From positions 248,001 to 312,000 of the forward strand of contig BCIJ01000006.1 in the NCBI GenBank assembly GCA_001599935.1: 64,000 nt of DNA. The letters are read 5' to 3'. Numbering within the stretch: the first letter of the stretch is position 1; every line of letters starts with the position of its first letter. The stretch comes from Holtermannia corniformis. Lineage: Eukaryota > Basidiomycota > Tremellomycetes > Holtermanniales. The notes below the pieces were generated by a model. The model was not told the DNA's origin. It searched no databases and saw only the letters and a program-made list of their open reading frames with translations. The position numbers and the translations under genes were made by a program. Below are positions 23,715 to 34,470 of the stretch, piece after piece.

Positions 23715-25047
23715 TCAGTAACCTGCCGCAGCCTTGAGGTCCGGATCATTCTTGGCAAACTGCTCGAAACTCCAAGCCCCGGGAAAGACTTCGTGCGACT
23801 TTGCGACATCGCGGCCGATGCCATCCTTCAGCTCCGGGCTGCAATGGTGAGTTAGCTTGGTGGCAATCGATTCCCAAGGACGCACTACGCGTGAAAGATC
23901 GCGAGGTTGAGCCAGAGCTCCAGCCCGATGCCGCCGCCAGTAGACTTCTTGTGTTCCTCGGAGTAAAATTGGTCAGGCGTGATTTTGGCATGAGCGATCT
24001 CCTTGCCCGACACTCTGGCAAGAGTAGCGGCATACTGTGAGACGGTGATGTATTCACCCACTGCATCGATACGCTGACCTGTGACGAATATTGATTACTG
24101 CGTGCATGATTGGTGAAGAGACCTACCGAGGTAGCGTTCGGGGTTCTTGAATGCCGCCAGGACCTGACATTCTTGATCAAGACAAGCCACGAATTTCAAA
24201 GCAAACATACCCATCCGCCAGTTTGCTTCGCCGAGTAGGCAAACATTGGAGTGTTCGGCATGCCGGTATCGATGGTTAGTTTGCCATCGGCGGACTTGAT
24301 CAATGACTTCAGACGCACGTCAGTGACACTGTTCCATCATCGCAAAGACTTACGCCGAACTTGATCAAGTTCTCATAGTAATACGATGTGTACAAGTTCG
24401 TAGCGGGCAAACGTCGCTCTTTCATATACGTGGTCACTGAGCCATTGTCAGCAGGGAAGGCGATGAACGTCGAGCACGGACCCTGGTTCTTCGATTCCCA
24501 ATGCGGGCACTCGAACCGTGTGTGTTCCAGGGTGGAGTAGACGAGGTGCTTGACATTGTGCTTGACACAAGCATCTACAATCGCCTTGCCTTGTCGTACC
24601 TCGGCGTCGAACGCTACCTTGGCGTCAAAGCTGGAGGAAAAGAAGGTTGCCCAGACCGCATAGGGTATCAGCTGGACTGCTGGTGGTATGAGATTGAAGG
24701 CTTACAGTCAGTGTTGCCAAAGACACCGTAGGCCCCTTGGATTACATTGTCGACGTCCTCAATGTTGTTGACGTCGCCCTTGACGACTTCGACGCCCCTC
24801 TTCGCGAGTGCTGACAGATTGTGAGACTTGGATCCACGATTCAAACTAAGCGCACCTTTTGCAGGGGAGGATTCCGGGTCACGGGTGACCGCAACGACCT
24901 GCCATTTGGCGGTCGCATCTGTCGCGTTATCGCCAAGGAGATAGTCTACGACCGAGCCCCCCTGTACTCCTGCATGGTGTCAGACGGTATGAGCACGCGC
25001 AAGGGTGACCCACCGGTCGCGGTGAAGACGACAATGCGCTTGCTCAT
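23715..25047 (-). CDS. NmrA-like NAD(P)-binding family protein, copy 2
   Basis: Upstream tandem paralogue of the gene at 21837, same strand, about 500 bp apart. It opens MSKRIVVFTATG, continues after an intron with VQGGSVVDYLLGDNA (GxxGxxG nucleotide-binding turn), then GVEVVKGDVNNIEDVDNVIQ, YGVFGNTD, KHLVYSTLEHTRFECPHWE, ATNLYTSYYYENLIKFG, PMFAYSAKQTGGWVLAAFK and NPERYLGQRIDAVGEYITVS, ending DPDLKAAAGY. Exon structure mirrors copy 1, with the first intron at the same place right after TATG. No catalytic Tyr-x3-Lys of classical dehydrogenases stands out. Product role unknown beyond NAD(P) binding; duplication is directly visible. Confidence 0.85.
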
Positions 25048-25661
25048 GCTGGAATGAGTATGGTAGTGATAGATGATTAGGGTGTAGGCGCAGCGACAAG
25101 GGGGAGTGCCCTATGAAGGCGTCGAGTGGAGGCCAAGGGGTAAGCTTATGCGGACAAAGCTTGCTGACCAAGCGCGCGGATGTCGCCGTGTGACAGCCTA
25201 GCAGCTGTTCCAGGCACGCGCCTAGCACGAACCCCAGACGACCGTCAGCGTCGACGTTTGGCTTCTTGCGTTGCTCTTCGTTGAGCCGCGGGGAGTCGCT
25301 TGTAGGGAGGGCAGGGGCGGTATCAATGGGCGATTAGACAGCCCATCCCAACCATACTACTCATCCTGATGCTCGACCCTAGCCTCGCGTCAGTATGTGC
25401 GCAAGCTTGCTTTCACCAAGTGCCAAGCCGAGCTGGTGTGGAACACCGAGCGCTGACTTGATACGTGCGAAAAATCAGTTTCGGGACCGATCAGCAGGTG
25501 CACCACGGCACGACCTTTGGCAGAGTTGTTGAGCGGACGGTGGTGTTCAGACGAGCACATGCCATGAGCCACGAGGATGGGGATTACCAGTGCAACGTAC
25601 GGGTGCAGTGGGTTATCAAGTCGACAGCACCAGCGATACCGTTATGAGTGAAGATATGCAT
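25048..25661. other. Intergenic region
   Basis: About 610 bp between the NmrA copy 2 start and the stop of the Sec2-like gene. Short frames on both strands show no family, no splice chain and no RNA gene that I can support. Confidence 0.4.
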
Positions 25662-26837
25662 TCATCGGTCGTTGCCAAAGTCGCGCTCCATCTTGAGCAG
25701 ATCATCCAGATCTTGCTCGGCAGGTGTGCGCGGACGCCTGACAGCATCCCCTGGCGAGCGAGGTGATAGCGCCGTGTCGAGCTGGGGAAGGTGCAGATTG
25801 TCATCCAGTGGTGGGATTACGAGCATACTGGGTCGATGCGGTGATGGCGCCGCCCAGGGATTCGGTGGAGAACTAGAGCTTCGTCGCGGCGGCGTTGGAT
25901 CCTGTTGAGGCGACCCAGTCTCCGGTATGTATGATGCGTCGGGTGGTCGGGTCGCCTCGGAGTCATCGGCTGAATCCTCGGTGGCGCCACCAAGGACTTT
26001 AATTGTCCGCCTGAGTGCGTCGCGCTCCTCACGAGCCTCCCGCGCCTCTTCCTCCTTCTCGGCCACCTTCTTGCGCTCATCCGCGACCATACGATTCGCC
26101 TCCTCGAAGAGGGCTTGACTGAGCCCTTCGAGCTCTCCCTCGAGGGACGCCTTGCTCCGTTTAAGCTCCCCCAGTTCGGCTGACATGCTCGCCAACGACT
26201 GCTGAGCTTTGGCATAGTCTTGCCGCAGTAGCACCAGTGCGTGATTGCTAGATGCCGTCGGGGCCGTTGGCGAAGGCAGTGTTGAATATGAGGATGAACG
26301 CGTCAACGCTGCACCCGAAGCGGCAGTCGCTTGCGTTGGCGAGCGCAAAGGCGGTGATGTAAGAGAGTTCATATCCGCCTTTGGCGACGCTGGTGCAGAT
26401 GGGCCTGCGATGGCGTTGGGTGCCGGCGAGTCCTTGAAGCGATTCCAGAACCCAAAGCCCTTGGACTCCCTCGACGGTGCTTGTACGCTTGCGGGACGAC
26501 CGGGGACGCCCGTCGAGGTACTAGCAGCCGGCGAGATGTCGCTGCTGCCTCGTGCGTGCCCTAGAGCACTATCGGCGAGCGGTGACTTGGCAGGCAATTT
26601 CGAGCTGAGAGCGTTGAGGCCCAGTCCGGACGGAGTGATAGGTGAGCGTTTGCCGAGCAAGCCCGAGAAGCTGCCTTGATCGCCACGCCGGAATTGCTCC
26701 TCGAGCATTTCACTGTTGGCTTCGGCGAGCGCTAAATTGGACTTGGCAATCTTGAGTGACGCGAGTAAGTCTTGCTGAGAGTGTGCGAGTTCAGCGTTCG
26801 TCCTGGCCTGGTGGGTGTCAGCGGCGTGACTGAGCAT
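25662..26837 (-). CDS. Sec2-type Rab guanine nucleotide exchange factor
   Basis: Mostly one long exon on the minus strand. A coiled coil near the start (NAELAHSQQDLLASLKIAK, then EANSEMLEEQF) is followed by a serine/proline-rich linker and a second, strongly heptad-patterned segment reading LEGELEGLSQALFEEANRMV, which is the signature of the Sec2 GEF domain that opens Sec4/Rab8/Rab3 GTPases on secretory vesicles. The C-terminal part is disordered, with PPRRSSSSPPNPWAAPSPHR, and ends in an acidic QDLDDLLKMERDFGNDR. The start is uncertain: ATG at 26837 is taken, but a CACCAG acceptor a few codons in could join exons further upstream (the frame stays open to 27062). It lies 6.3 kb from the Sec4-like GTPase, its expected partner. 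Confidence 0.75.
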   Translation of the reverse strand: MLSHAADTHQARTNAELAHSQQDLLASLKIAKSNLALAEANSEMLEEQFRRGDQGSFSGLLGKRSPITPSGLGLNALSSKLPAKSPLADSALGHARGSSDISPAASTSTGVPGRPASVQAPSRESKGFGFWNRFKDSPAPNAIAGPSAPASPKADMNSLTSPPLRSPTQATAASGAALTRSSSYSTLPSPTAPTASSNHALVLLRQDYAKAQQSLASMSAELGELKRSKASLEGELEGLSQALFEEANRMVADERKKVAEKEEEAREAREERDALRRTIKVLGGATEDSADDSEATRPPDASYIPETGSPQQDPTPPRRSSSSPPNPWAAPSPHRPSMLVIPPLDDNLHLPQLDTALSPRSPGDAVRRPRTPAEQDLDDLLKMERDFGNDR

Positions 26838-28084
26838 GGTGATTGAGCCAGTGCTATGGCGTAGTTGACAGGGACGAGTTCTTGGCCTGATGCCGCCGTA
26901 ACTCAGACTAGTATTGTGCAGGAAGCAGATGACGTCCAGGCACTCAAAACAACCTGAAGACTCGGCCCAGCTTGCAGTGACCCTCTGCGCTTTACCGCAA
27001 ATGCCAATACGTTTGGTGGCAAGTACAGACATGCAACACAACTGTGCACCCGCCACCATCATGGAGAGAACACTGACATCGGAAGTTGCAGAGTATAGTA
27101 GAGATGTGGACAGAGATCTGGAACGTCAGCGAGGCGACAGCCGTCAGCTAGTGGCCGATGTCTCCGCCTGGTCTCTGTAGACCACTGCCGACCTTTGTCC
27201 GAGACATGTGCCTATACACCAAGCAAGATGTAACGATCATGATTGGGTATGCCACTGTCCTCCGACTTCAGCAAACGGCAGAGCTAGACTCGGCTCGGCC
27301 CTCGGCTGCCGCACGAGAACTCGTCTTTGGAAGGTCTGGCACTGTATGCGCTGCTTACAGGTGACCGGTATCCATCGAAGCGTGCGATCGCGTCTGAGCG
27401 CTAGTGATCACTGACCTGCACAAGGGTGCACGATCGGTTGCCGGCCTTTTCAAAGGACTTGGACTGCCACTGTAGCTGCCACATGAGGCATGAAACGCTA
27501 GCGCGCGAAAAAGCTACGCACTCGAGCTTGCCGATGGCCTCGTTGAGGCGATGGGCGATGGGCGACGCTCTCGGTAGCTTTGACATGGTACGATCAGAAC
27601 CTGATACAGCGCTACTGGTCCACCGCTGGGGACAGTAACCCCTTCGCGTCGTCTCCACGGGCTCGCGTCAGCAGCTGATGAGGCGACCTTGAACCGCCTT
27701 GCTAGGCCGCTGACCCACTTATAGCTGCATTCCGTGAACCGTGCAGAGAAGGTACGGTTGATTACTAGCAACGACCGGCAGCCTCACAGCCGACGATGAC
27801 GTAGAGTACCGATCGCTTCACACATGCAATGGTGAATTCAGAGAACAGCTGTCGCAGAGCCGGGTGCCTAGAGGCGTACAGCTGGAAAAGAGCATCGGCC
27901 GCTTGATGAGCGGCTTGCAGCCCATAAAAATCAACTGTAGCTTGGGCAGCTCTTGCCAGTCGTGCGCCGGATGCTAGCCACTGCCTAGAAATCCAAGCAC
28001 GCGCAACGGATCGAGTCGAGTGCGACGTCGATTATCAGACGTCCACGCCGATCGAGTAAGACCCTGCAATGCGCATGGAATCGT
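26838..28084. other. Gene-poor stretch
   Basis: About 1.2 kb with only short overlapping frames. The left part may hold an unrecognised 5' exon and promoter of the Sec2-like gene. I see no conserved protein, no tRNA-like B box and no repeat in the rest. Confidence 0.4.
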
Positions 28085-28898
28085 TCAGGGTACTGGCGCA
28101 TCCAAGGTGGCTCCCTGGTCGAGCCGAGTCCCCAGCTGATCGCCGGGGCGCATGGTGATCTCGCGTCCAACTTTCCGATCTCTCGATTTGGATCGCGAGA
28201 TGGCGTGTTCTGACCGCTCGGGATCCATCGACGCTACCAACTGTTTCCGCCAGCAACGCTCGAGAACAGTCTTGTCCTCCTTGACTGGCCACGACCACGA
28301 CCGACGAAAAGGCACTCACCAGCCCTGCCAACGCGCGCACCGCGCCCTCCAACGCGTCTCTCAACTCCTTCTCGCGCCCACTCTCGCCGCGCTTCGTCTC
28401 GTCCCATTCGGCCAAGCGTTCTCTCTGCCGCGCCCTCTGCTGTCTCCTGTCCACCCTCGCTTGCCTCGGTTTGGACGGGCTCGAGCGGTGATCTCTTGGC
28501 GGGGATGGAGAGTTGAGGATCTGAGCATACGGTTTGGATGGGTCCCCGTAACCGTCGTCTTCACTCTCGCTATGGCTGTCGCTGTCCTCGCTATCGTCCT
28601 GGATCGAGCGCTCAACATCCAGTCCGCACAGGTGGCGCCAGTCGTCGTATTCCTCCCGGGTCACGCCCGGTGGCAGCGCCGTGTCAGAGCTGGACGCTAG
28701 CAGTGGAGAGTGGACGGCGAGGGGTGGGAGCAACTGCTGCGTGGTAGGGTTGCAGTGGGGGCAGGGTGGGCGTGTGCTACTGCTCGCCGTGGCCGTGGTG
28801 CCGGTGCTGCTCTCCATGTTGGCTGTGGTGTTTGGGTTGATGCTTGTACTGGGACTCGCCTGGTGCTGCTGGTGCTGTGCTGCGTTGTCCAGTGCCAT
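28085..28898 (-). CDS. Unknown basic low-complexity protein
   Basis: Two exons, 28320..28898 and 28085..28240, joined in phase by a 79 bp intron with GTGAGT donor; without the splice the frame reads on into implausible sequence. The product (about 245 aa) starts with a Ser/Thr/Gln-rich stretch, has a CPHC pair, a possible short motif GVTREEYDDWRHLCGLD, then an acidic serine run (DDSEDSDSHSESEDDG) and a long basic helix rich in Arg, Gln and Glu (RRQQRARQRERLAEWDETK) before ALEGAVRALAG. After the intron come more arginine and serine. I do not recognise a family; the charged helix suggests a nuclear or RNA-associated role, which is only inference. Confidence 0.55.
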
Positions 28899-29323
28899 TC
28901 TGGTTTGCCGTTGCCACCCCTCGAGTGCTGGTGTCGGTGACGGTACTCATGGGGTTGACTGCTCTTCGATGCACCCGTGGGAAAGTACACTGGGTGATGC
29001 ATCGCGCATAAAGTACAACTCGTAGGAACCGCAGACAAGACGAGCAATGGGTGACGTTGGAGGTTATAGCGCCGGCGTTGTGATGGACGACATGACCGGC
29101 TCGAACGGTGAACTAGAGCAGTTTAGAGAAGGACACTGAGGCTAGCAAGCCCCTAGCAGCTCACTACCACCTGGTCTCCACCGTGCCGCTCTCGGGCCGC
29201 TGCCCCGCGCCCCCCGCCGGCACCGCCAGCCGTGCGCTAACAGTCTGATCCAAAGAGTGACATCACCACGACCCTGAGAAAACTAGACGTACACCAGCGC
29301 CGCCACGGATCGCAGCAACCACC
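28899..29323. promoter_or_regulatory. Divergent promoter region upstream of the glycerol-3-phosphate dehydrogenase
   Basis: About 425 bp between divergent genes. It includes a long C-rich run near 29200-29230 on the plus strand shortly before the GUT2 start. No named element could be assigned. Confidence 0.35.
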
Positions 29324-32300
29324 ATGTTCCGCACAATCCAAAGACGAAGACTGCTGCTCGGGACCGCAGCGGCCGCGACGACGCTGACGCTCGGGTCGTA
29401 TGCCCTCAGTCGGCGTCAACCAATCTACCTCGATACGAGCACCAGCACGGGTGCGAGCAACGAGGGCCCAAACGACGTCAAGCGCCGTCCGGGTCCACTC
29501 TGGGCCCCTCCGACGCGTGACCAAAACCTGGCGCATCTGAAGACGTCGGGACGCTACATTTCTCGAGAAGAGGGCCCGGGTCCGGTACTGGACCATACAA
29601 AGGAGGCAGACGATACAGACGAGGACGACGAGAACGTGTTTGATCTGCTGATTGTAGGAGGCGGTGCGACGGGCGCGGGCACGGCCCTCGATGCCGCTAG
29701 TAGGGGGTTGAAGGTTGCGTGTGTGGAACGGGACGATTTCGCTAGTGGTGAGTCGCTGGTGATGGTGGCCGTGGGGGAGAAAAGGGGCACAGAGGGCTTT
29801 GGTTAGCACGATGGTGTGGCAGACATCCCTCAGGCGGATAGATGCCGGTACTCCTTGAACAAGGCCATCAGGCCCTACCGGGCGTCGTCGAGGGATCTCC
29901 GATCGGCTTGACGTCGCCAGCAACGCGCAGATCGGGCGACGATCACCCAGCTCGCGAGTAGCTATATCGACATATCCCGATCCGCACCCTGTGTACGCCT
30001 CCGTGCACCAGCCGTGCCCACCCAAGATCCCCTCACACAAAGTTTGCGCTCGCTAACGCTCCCCCACAGGCACATCCTCGAAATCCACAAAGCTAGTCCA
30101 CGGCGGCGTCCGCTACCTCCAGAAAGCCGTGTTCGAACTCGACTATGAGCAGTACAAGCTCGTAAAGGAGGCGCTGAGGGAGCGCAAGATCTTTTTGGAG
30201 ACGGCGCCGCATTTGAGCTCGATGCTGCCGTGCGTCTCTCTCTTTAAACCTGCTTGCGGGTGGCTACTTCTTTCGCTGCTGCTAGGTCGCGTCCATTCGG
30301 ACCTATTGCACACGAGCCCTGCTGTCCTCGTCTAACGCTAACACCGCTCAGCATTCTCCTGCCAATCTACAAATGGTGGCAGCTGCCATACTACTACGCC
30401 GGCTGTAAAATGTACGATCTCTTGGCCGGCAAGGAGAACATGGAGAGCGCATACTGGATGGGCAAGGGCAAGGCGCTCGAGGCGTTTCCGATGCTCAAGG
30501 GCGATGGCCTGGTCGGTGGCGTGGTCTACTATGATGGTTAGTAGCGTGTTGCAGGTCGTTTCTGGGACACGGCGCTTCAGATCTCCAGAGACTCTGATAT
30601 GTTGCAACGAGTTCCTCGGCAGAAGCGACTGTTCTTTCTTTGCCGACAAGCTGTTGAGGCCTCGCGAGAGGTACGCGAGCTGTTCGTCGAGCACATATAG
30701 CGGCAGTTGCTGTTATGACTAGCTCAGTCTTCCCGCGCATGGCGGAAGAGGGCTTGCAAATGGTTAGCAGAACTTGGGCGCGTGTGCCCAAGTCACCTGT
30801 GGTCACTATCGCTTGGACTTGATCCCGCATCTGGTCGCAGCGGCACAGGTTCTGCCTTTGCCAGCGCCGTGCGCTCGGCATTGCAAGAAGTTGCTGCGCT
30901 ATCTACGTCGACCCCGACTGCTGACAGCAAGACGCCCACGCTAACACCACTAGGCCAGCACAACGACTCGCGGATGAACATCTCGCTCGTCATGACTGCC
31001 GTCGAGCAGGGTGCCATCATGGCCAACCACGTCGAGGTGACCGAGCTGCACAAGCGGCCTTCTGCCAAGCACGGCGGGCAGGAGCGAGTGTGTGGTGCCA
31101 CCGTCAAGGACCTGATGACGGGCGAGTCGTGGCGCGTCAAGTGCAAGGTGAGTCCGCAAGGGTCCTATCGACGAGGCGCTCATCGTCCACAGGGCGTGGT
31201 CAATGCTACCGGCCCGTTTTCCGACGGTGTTCGCAAGCTCGACGAGCCGACTACAAAGGAGATTGTCGCGCCCTCGTCGGGCGTGCACATCACGTTGCCA
31301 AACTACTATGGTCCCAAGACCATGGGCTTGCTTGACCCGGCGACGTCGGACGGGCGCGTCATCTTCTTCTTGCCATGGCAAGGCAACGTGATCGCCGGCA
31401 CGACCGACTCGCCGACGACGGTCGAGCAGAACCCGATCCCGCAAGAAAAGGAGATTCAGTGGATCCTTGACGAGGTTAGAAACTATCTCAGCCCGGACGT
31501 CAAGGTCCGCCGTGGGGATGTACTGAGCGCTTGGAGTGGCATCCGCCCGCTTGTGCGGGATCCGGACGCGAAAGACACGCAAAGTCTGGTGCGCAACCAC
31601 ATGATCAACACGAGCAAGAGTGGGCTTTTGACCATTGCCGGTGGCAAGTGGACAACCTAGTAAGTCACATGGCCCGCTGAGGCACTGCTGACGACCACAG
31701 CCGCGCAATGGCCGAGGAAACGGTCGACGCCGCCATCAAAGAGTTTGACCTCAAACCGTTGGCTCGGTCCAAGACGGATCACATTGTTCTCGTCGGCGGC
31801 CACTCGTGGACAAAGACAATGTACATCAAGCTGATCCAGCAGTTTGGTTTGGAGACCGACGTTGCCAAGCACCTCGCCGAGTCGTACGGTGACCGTGCTT
31901 GGGTCGTGGCGTCGATGGACGCTGGGACCGGTCTCTCTTGGCCGCTGCACGGCACTCGTCTCTCCCAGCTGTACCCGTACATTGAGGCCGAGGCGCGCTA
32001 CGCCGTCCGCGCAGAGTATGCGTTGAAGGCGACCGACTTTATCGCGCGCCGTACCCGTCTTTCGTTCCTCAACGTCCAGGTCACGCTCGAGTGCCTCCCG
32101 CGCGTGATCGACATCATGGGCGAGGAGCTCGGGTGGGACGGCAAGCGCAAGGAGGAAGAATTTGACAACGCATTCGAGTTTTTGAAGAGTATGGGTCTGC
32201 CCGAGGTGCGTTTGCAGCTAACCCGGACTCGCCCGAGCTGACGTGGGATCAGCAAACCAAGCTCAAGCTGGCAGATGTCCGCAAGGCACGCGGCAACGTC

Positions 32301-32829
32301 GGTCCGCTCGGGCTTGCACAGAGCAAGGACGCGCAGCTGTATGCGCGTGCCCAGTTTACCCCGGATGAAGTCTCGCACATCCGCGAGCAATTCGAGCACC
32401 TCGACTACGTGAGTCGCTGGTTGGCTGCGCTTTGAGAACGCCAGCTGACATGGATCAGAACAAGGACGAGCGGATAACAAAGGCCGACCTGAACCAAGCG
32501 ATGGACGAGATGGGCTACGCGCATCCAAACGACGAACTGGCAGAGAGTATCATTGGTGAAGTCGACTTTGACCGCAAGGGTGGCGTCGAGTTTAAAGACT
32601 TTTTGGATGTGAGTGTTGTATGATACTAGCGCGGGCTGCTGACGGGCTGCAGATTGCCGCTGGTCTCAAGGAGCTCCACCTTGAAAACGCTTTCACCCAC
32701 CTTGCTCAGCTCGATTCGACTCGCAACCTGGCCGAAGGCGACGCTGTTGGCCCGCACGCCAATGACGACAGCTCGAAGCGCGAATCGCGTCGGAACATCC
32801 CTGTCGAGCGCAGCGGTGGTGGTACATGA
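29324..32829 (+). CDS. GUT2: FAD-dependent glycerol-3-phosphate dehydrogenase, mitochondrial, with EF hands
   Basis: Nine exons: 29324..29747, 30070..30229, 30352..30536, 30954..31147, 31193..31659, 31701..32205, 32253..32408, 32459..32608, 32653..32829 (2418 nt, 805 aa). The N terminus is arginine-rich then hydrophobic, a mitochondrial presequence with a membrane segment. [20 protein letters not shown] is the FAD-binding Rossmann motif; [38 protein letters not shown] and [10 protein letters not shown] are family hallmarks, followed by the DAO_C helical domain. The tail adds a calcium-binding pair: [12 protein letters not shown], made across the 32409..32458 intron, and [12 protein letters not shown]. 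It oxidises glycerol-3-phosphate at the outer face of the inner membrane and passes electrons to ubiquinone. EF hands are known in animal GPD2 but are absent from yeast Gut2. Confidence 0.95.
29748..30069 (+). other. Long intron 1 of the glycerol-3-phosphate dehydrogenase
   Basis: A 322 bp intron between the FAD motif and [10 protein letters not shown], against a usual 45-60 bp in this window. Donor GTGAGT, acceptor CCCCCACAG. Nothing coding is recognised inside. Confidence 0.7.
30537..30953 (+). other. Long intron 3 of the glycerol-3-phosphate dehydrogenase
   Basis: A 417 bp intron, the longest I can define here, between YYDG and QHNDSRM, which are contiguous in the family. Donor GTTAGT, branch-like CTAAC ten bases before the TAG acceptor. 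Its 3' part is open in the frame of exon 4, so automatic annotation may wrongly begin a gene at 30782. Confidence 0.75.
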
Positions 32830-33116
32830 GCTGTCTTACAAGACACAAAGCACAGCGAGGGGTGGGGAGAAGCGCGGGGCGCAGCTGTATCGTTTAGCGC
32901 ACTGTCATGCAGATAGATGGATCAGGTTTCCCACGGTTCTGCCGCGCATCCGGCCAAACCCCCGTTGGCTGTATCGCGCATGGGGTCACTACTGGCGGCG
33001 CGCACTGGAACCGATTATCCTGACTGTCATCGCCTTGGTCAAGACAGCAGTTCCACTGCACTATCACAGCACGATCACAAGATACAGATAGCCGGAGAGT
33101 TGGAAAGCAGGCAACC

Positions 33117-34470
33117 ATGGCCGGGTCCCATTACGATTTGTACGTCCCCGCTCAAGACGCCGCGCGCTGACGCCGGGATGCCTAGCCTGATCAAGCTGTT
33201 GCTTATCGGTGACTCTGGTGCGTCGAGTTCACATTGCGTTGTACCACGCCGTGATACTTTACGGCGCGTGGATCAATGCTGATGAACGCGTTTGCCACCA
33301 GGCGTTGGCAAGTCGTGTCTGCTCTTGCGGTTCTGCGACGATGCGTGGACGCCGTCATTCATCACGACTATTGGTGCGTAGTTCTCCTTTCTGTCGGCGA
33401 TGCGGTGGTACTGACGACGGGATGACAGGTATCGACTTGTAAGTCAACTGCGCAGGCAAGACCCCTTTCAGAGACTGAACGGGCTACAGTAAGATTCGCA
33501 CGATCGAGTTGGATGGCAAGCGGATCAAGCTACAGATTGTATGTTCTGCACCGTCGCTGTGGCTCTTGTGCTGACAGCTTGCTAGTGGGACACGGCCGGT
33601 ACGCTTGCCTATCGGCCTACGTCGCCTCACTTCACTGACACGCCCGCGCGACCTAGGCCAAGAACGCTTCCGGACGATTACAGTCGCCTACTACCGTGGT
33701 GCGATGGGCATCTTGCTCGTCTATGACGTGACGGACGAGAAGTCGTTTGAGAGTGAGTCGCGGGCTTGTTTGGTGTCATGTCCAGGCGGGTGGTGCGGTG
33801 CAGTGCTTGCTCCGGACTTCAGCACAGTGGGGATGCTGCAATGAGCTGTGCACTGCAAGTGGCTCTTCCCGACGTGTTGAGGATGTAGTGCGGACGGTCC
33901 TGCGTGTACTTGGCTGTTCCACGCGCAGCCACCAGAGCCGCCGATGCACAAGGCAGCAGGCCACAGCTGTGGACACGTCCGGCCCTTTGACAGTACTCCC
34001 ATCCGCCTGATTGACACTCGCTGCTACTGCAATTTGCCAGTACTGCTCGCTCACACTTTCAGACATCCGCACCTGGCACTCGAACATTGAGCAACACGCG
34101 TCCGAGGGCGTCAACAAGATTCTGATTGGCAACAAGTGCGACTGGGACGAGAAGCGGGCGGTGACGATTGAGCAAGGCCGTGCGCTCGCCGACGAGTTTG
34201 GTCTGCGCTTTCTCGAGACGAGTGCAAAGCAGAATGAGGGCGTGGAGGAAGCATTCTTCACCCTTGCTCGGTGCGTACCGCTCCCAACGCCATGCCGTGT
34301 GGTGCTAAACAAAGATTCGCTTGCTCTTGAATGCAAACAGAGACATCAAGACGCGCCTGATTGACTCGCAAGCCGACGCCAACGCTTCCACCAACCCGGC
34401 TTTGGGCGGCTCGACCGGCGGCGTCGACGTCAAATCGGGCAACAAGCAGCAGTCTGGCGGGTGCTGCTGA
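33117..34470 (+). CDS. SEC4: Rab GTPase of the Sec4/Rab8 group
   Basis: Nine exons, 33117..33139, 33186..33217, 33302..33373, 33429..33438, 33490..33538, 33586..33598, 33657..33752, 34063..34270, 34341..34470 (633 nt, 210 aa). The spliced product contains [20 protein letters not shown] (P-loop), FITTIGIDFKIRTIEL (switch I), [13 protein letters not shown] (switch II), NKCDW and ETSAK for guanine recognition, and a terminal CC for double geranylgeranylation. [18 protein letters not shown] and the hypervariable tail place it with Sec4/Ypt2/Rab8, which drives fusion of post-Golgi vesicles with the plasma membrane. Two exons are only 10 and 13 nt long, so gene finders may miss them. Intron 7 (33753..34062) is 310 bp. 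Confidence 0.95.

Noticed and set aside
29237..30040. Long minus-strand frame of 267 codons.
   Set aside because: It is antisense to the first exon and intron of the glycerol-3-phosphate dehydrogenase and shows no domain.
30782..31660. Plus-strand frame of 292 codons starting inside an intron.
   Set aside because: Its first part is the 3' end of the 417 bp intron; family alignment requires joining YYDG directly to QHNDSR.
30950..31708. Long minus-strand frame of 252 codons with many His and Arg.
   Set aside because: Antisense shadow of coding exons of the same dehydrogenase gene.
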